From: Sphingobium indicum B90A
GTDB lineage: Bacteria; Pseudomonadota; Alphaproteobacteria; Sphingomonadales; Sphingomonadaceae
Assembly: GCF_000264945.2 (NCBI RefSeq)
Contig: NZ_CP013070.1
Location: 2,046,001-2,110,000 of the forward strand
DNA: 64,000 bases
Direction: 5' to 3'
Both the position numbers and the translations under genes were made by a program. This document shows, one piece after another, positions 63,930 through 64,000 of this stretch. The notes beneath the pieces are model-generated. The model saw only the letters and a list, made by a program, of their open reading frames with translations. It made no database searches and had not been told where the DNA came from. Each line of letters opens with the position of its first letter. The stretch's first letter is position 1.

Positions 63930-64000
63930 TCACTCCGGCAGACGCCAGGTGATCCGGCCATTGTACGTGTCCGACATCGGACCGCCTCCGGCTGCCGTCG
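63930..64000 (-). CDS. tonB: Energy transducer TonB, C-terminal end (partial)
   Basis: Only the last 23 residues are inside the window (TAAGGGPMSDTYNGRITWRL plus PE, then stop). The context, 79 nt before exbB in the same direction, and the ending typical of sphingomonad TonB proteins support the call. The rest lies beyond the right edge. Confidence 0.65.
   Translation of the reverse strand, partial: TAAGGGPMSDTYNGRITWRLPE

Overview
The window comes from a GC-rich alphaproteobacterium, almost certainly a sphingomonad (Sphingomonadaceae; Sphingobium-like is my best guess). The reasons are the alphaproteobacterial RNase E with an acidic insert in its S1 domain, the exosortase-A type glycosylation genes, TonB-dependent receptor and tonB-exbB-exbD-exbD loci, and many short palindromic repeats of the CCCCGGACTTGATCCGGGG type. 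It is ordinary chromosome, dense in housekeeping genes. I see no rRNA, tRNA, CRISPR array, prophage or intact insertion sequence.

Layout. 1-7 kb: HWE-type sensor kinase (cut by the window edge), murA, a Crp/Fnr regulator, HNH nuclease, gluQRS, a HIG1 membrane protein, a PduO-type cobalamin adenosyltransferase and a diguanylate cyclase. 7-12.5 kb: infC (probable AUA start) and thrS, then an orphan exbD, a DUF898 membrane protein and an M48 protease. 12.5-19.4 kb: typA, acetate symporter actP with its DUF485 partner, and a telA-xpaC-like group behind a palindromic operator. 19.4-33.5 kb: an envelope block in which prfB and mrcA-amiC-rne are separated by about 5 kb of accessory genes. That segment is flanked on both sides by copies of one palindromic repeat, and it holds a sigma-54-type promoter in front of a 33-residue membrane peptide and a PspC protein.

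33.5-40 kb: BepA-like protease, DsbA, then rpmH-rnpA-yidD-yidC-engB, with rpmH lying inside an extended rnpA reading frame. 40-49.8 kb: 2'-5' RNA ligase-like gene with a LexA-type box, cstA-ybdD, xdhC, an S24 repressor-like gene divergent from two small unknown genes, and a glycosyltransferase / O-glycosylation ligase pair of the exosortase-A type without the exosortase. 50-58.4 kb: topoisomerase IB, MscS channel, a dipeptide epimerase, a methyltransferase fused to an anti-sigma-like periplasmic domain, an ABC exporter and a proline iminopeptidase. 58.5-64 kb: a TonB-dependent receptor with a glycine-rich insert, a PilZ protein, and the exbD-exbD-exbB-tonB operon running off the right edge.

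How the genes work together. Much of the window serves cell-envelope construction (murA, mrcA, amidase, yidC, bepA-like, dsbA) and translation (gluQRS, infC, thrS, prfB, rpmH, engB, typA). Energy transduction to outer-membrane receptors comes from the TonB system at the right end. The least explained parts are the methyltransferase/anti-sigma chimera, the sigma-54/PspC micro-operon, the rpmH-in-rnpA arrangement, the S24 operator region, and several families of hairpin repeats.
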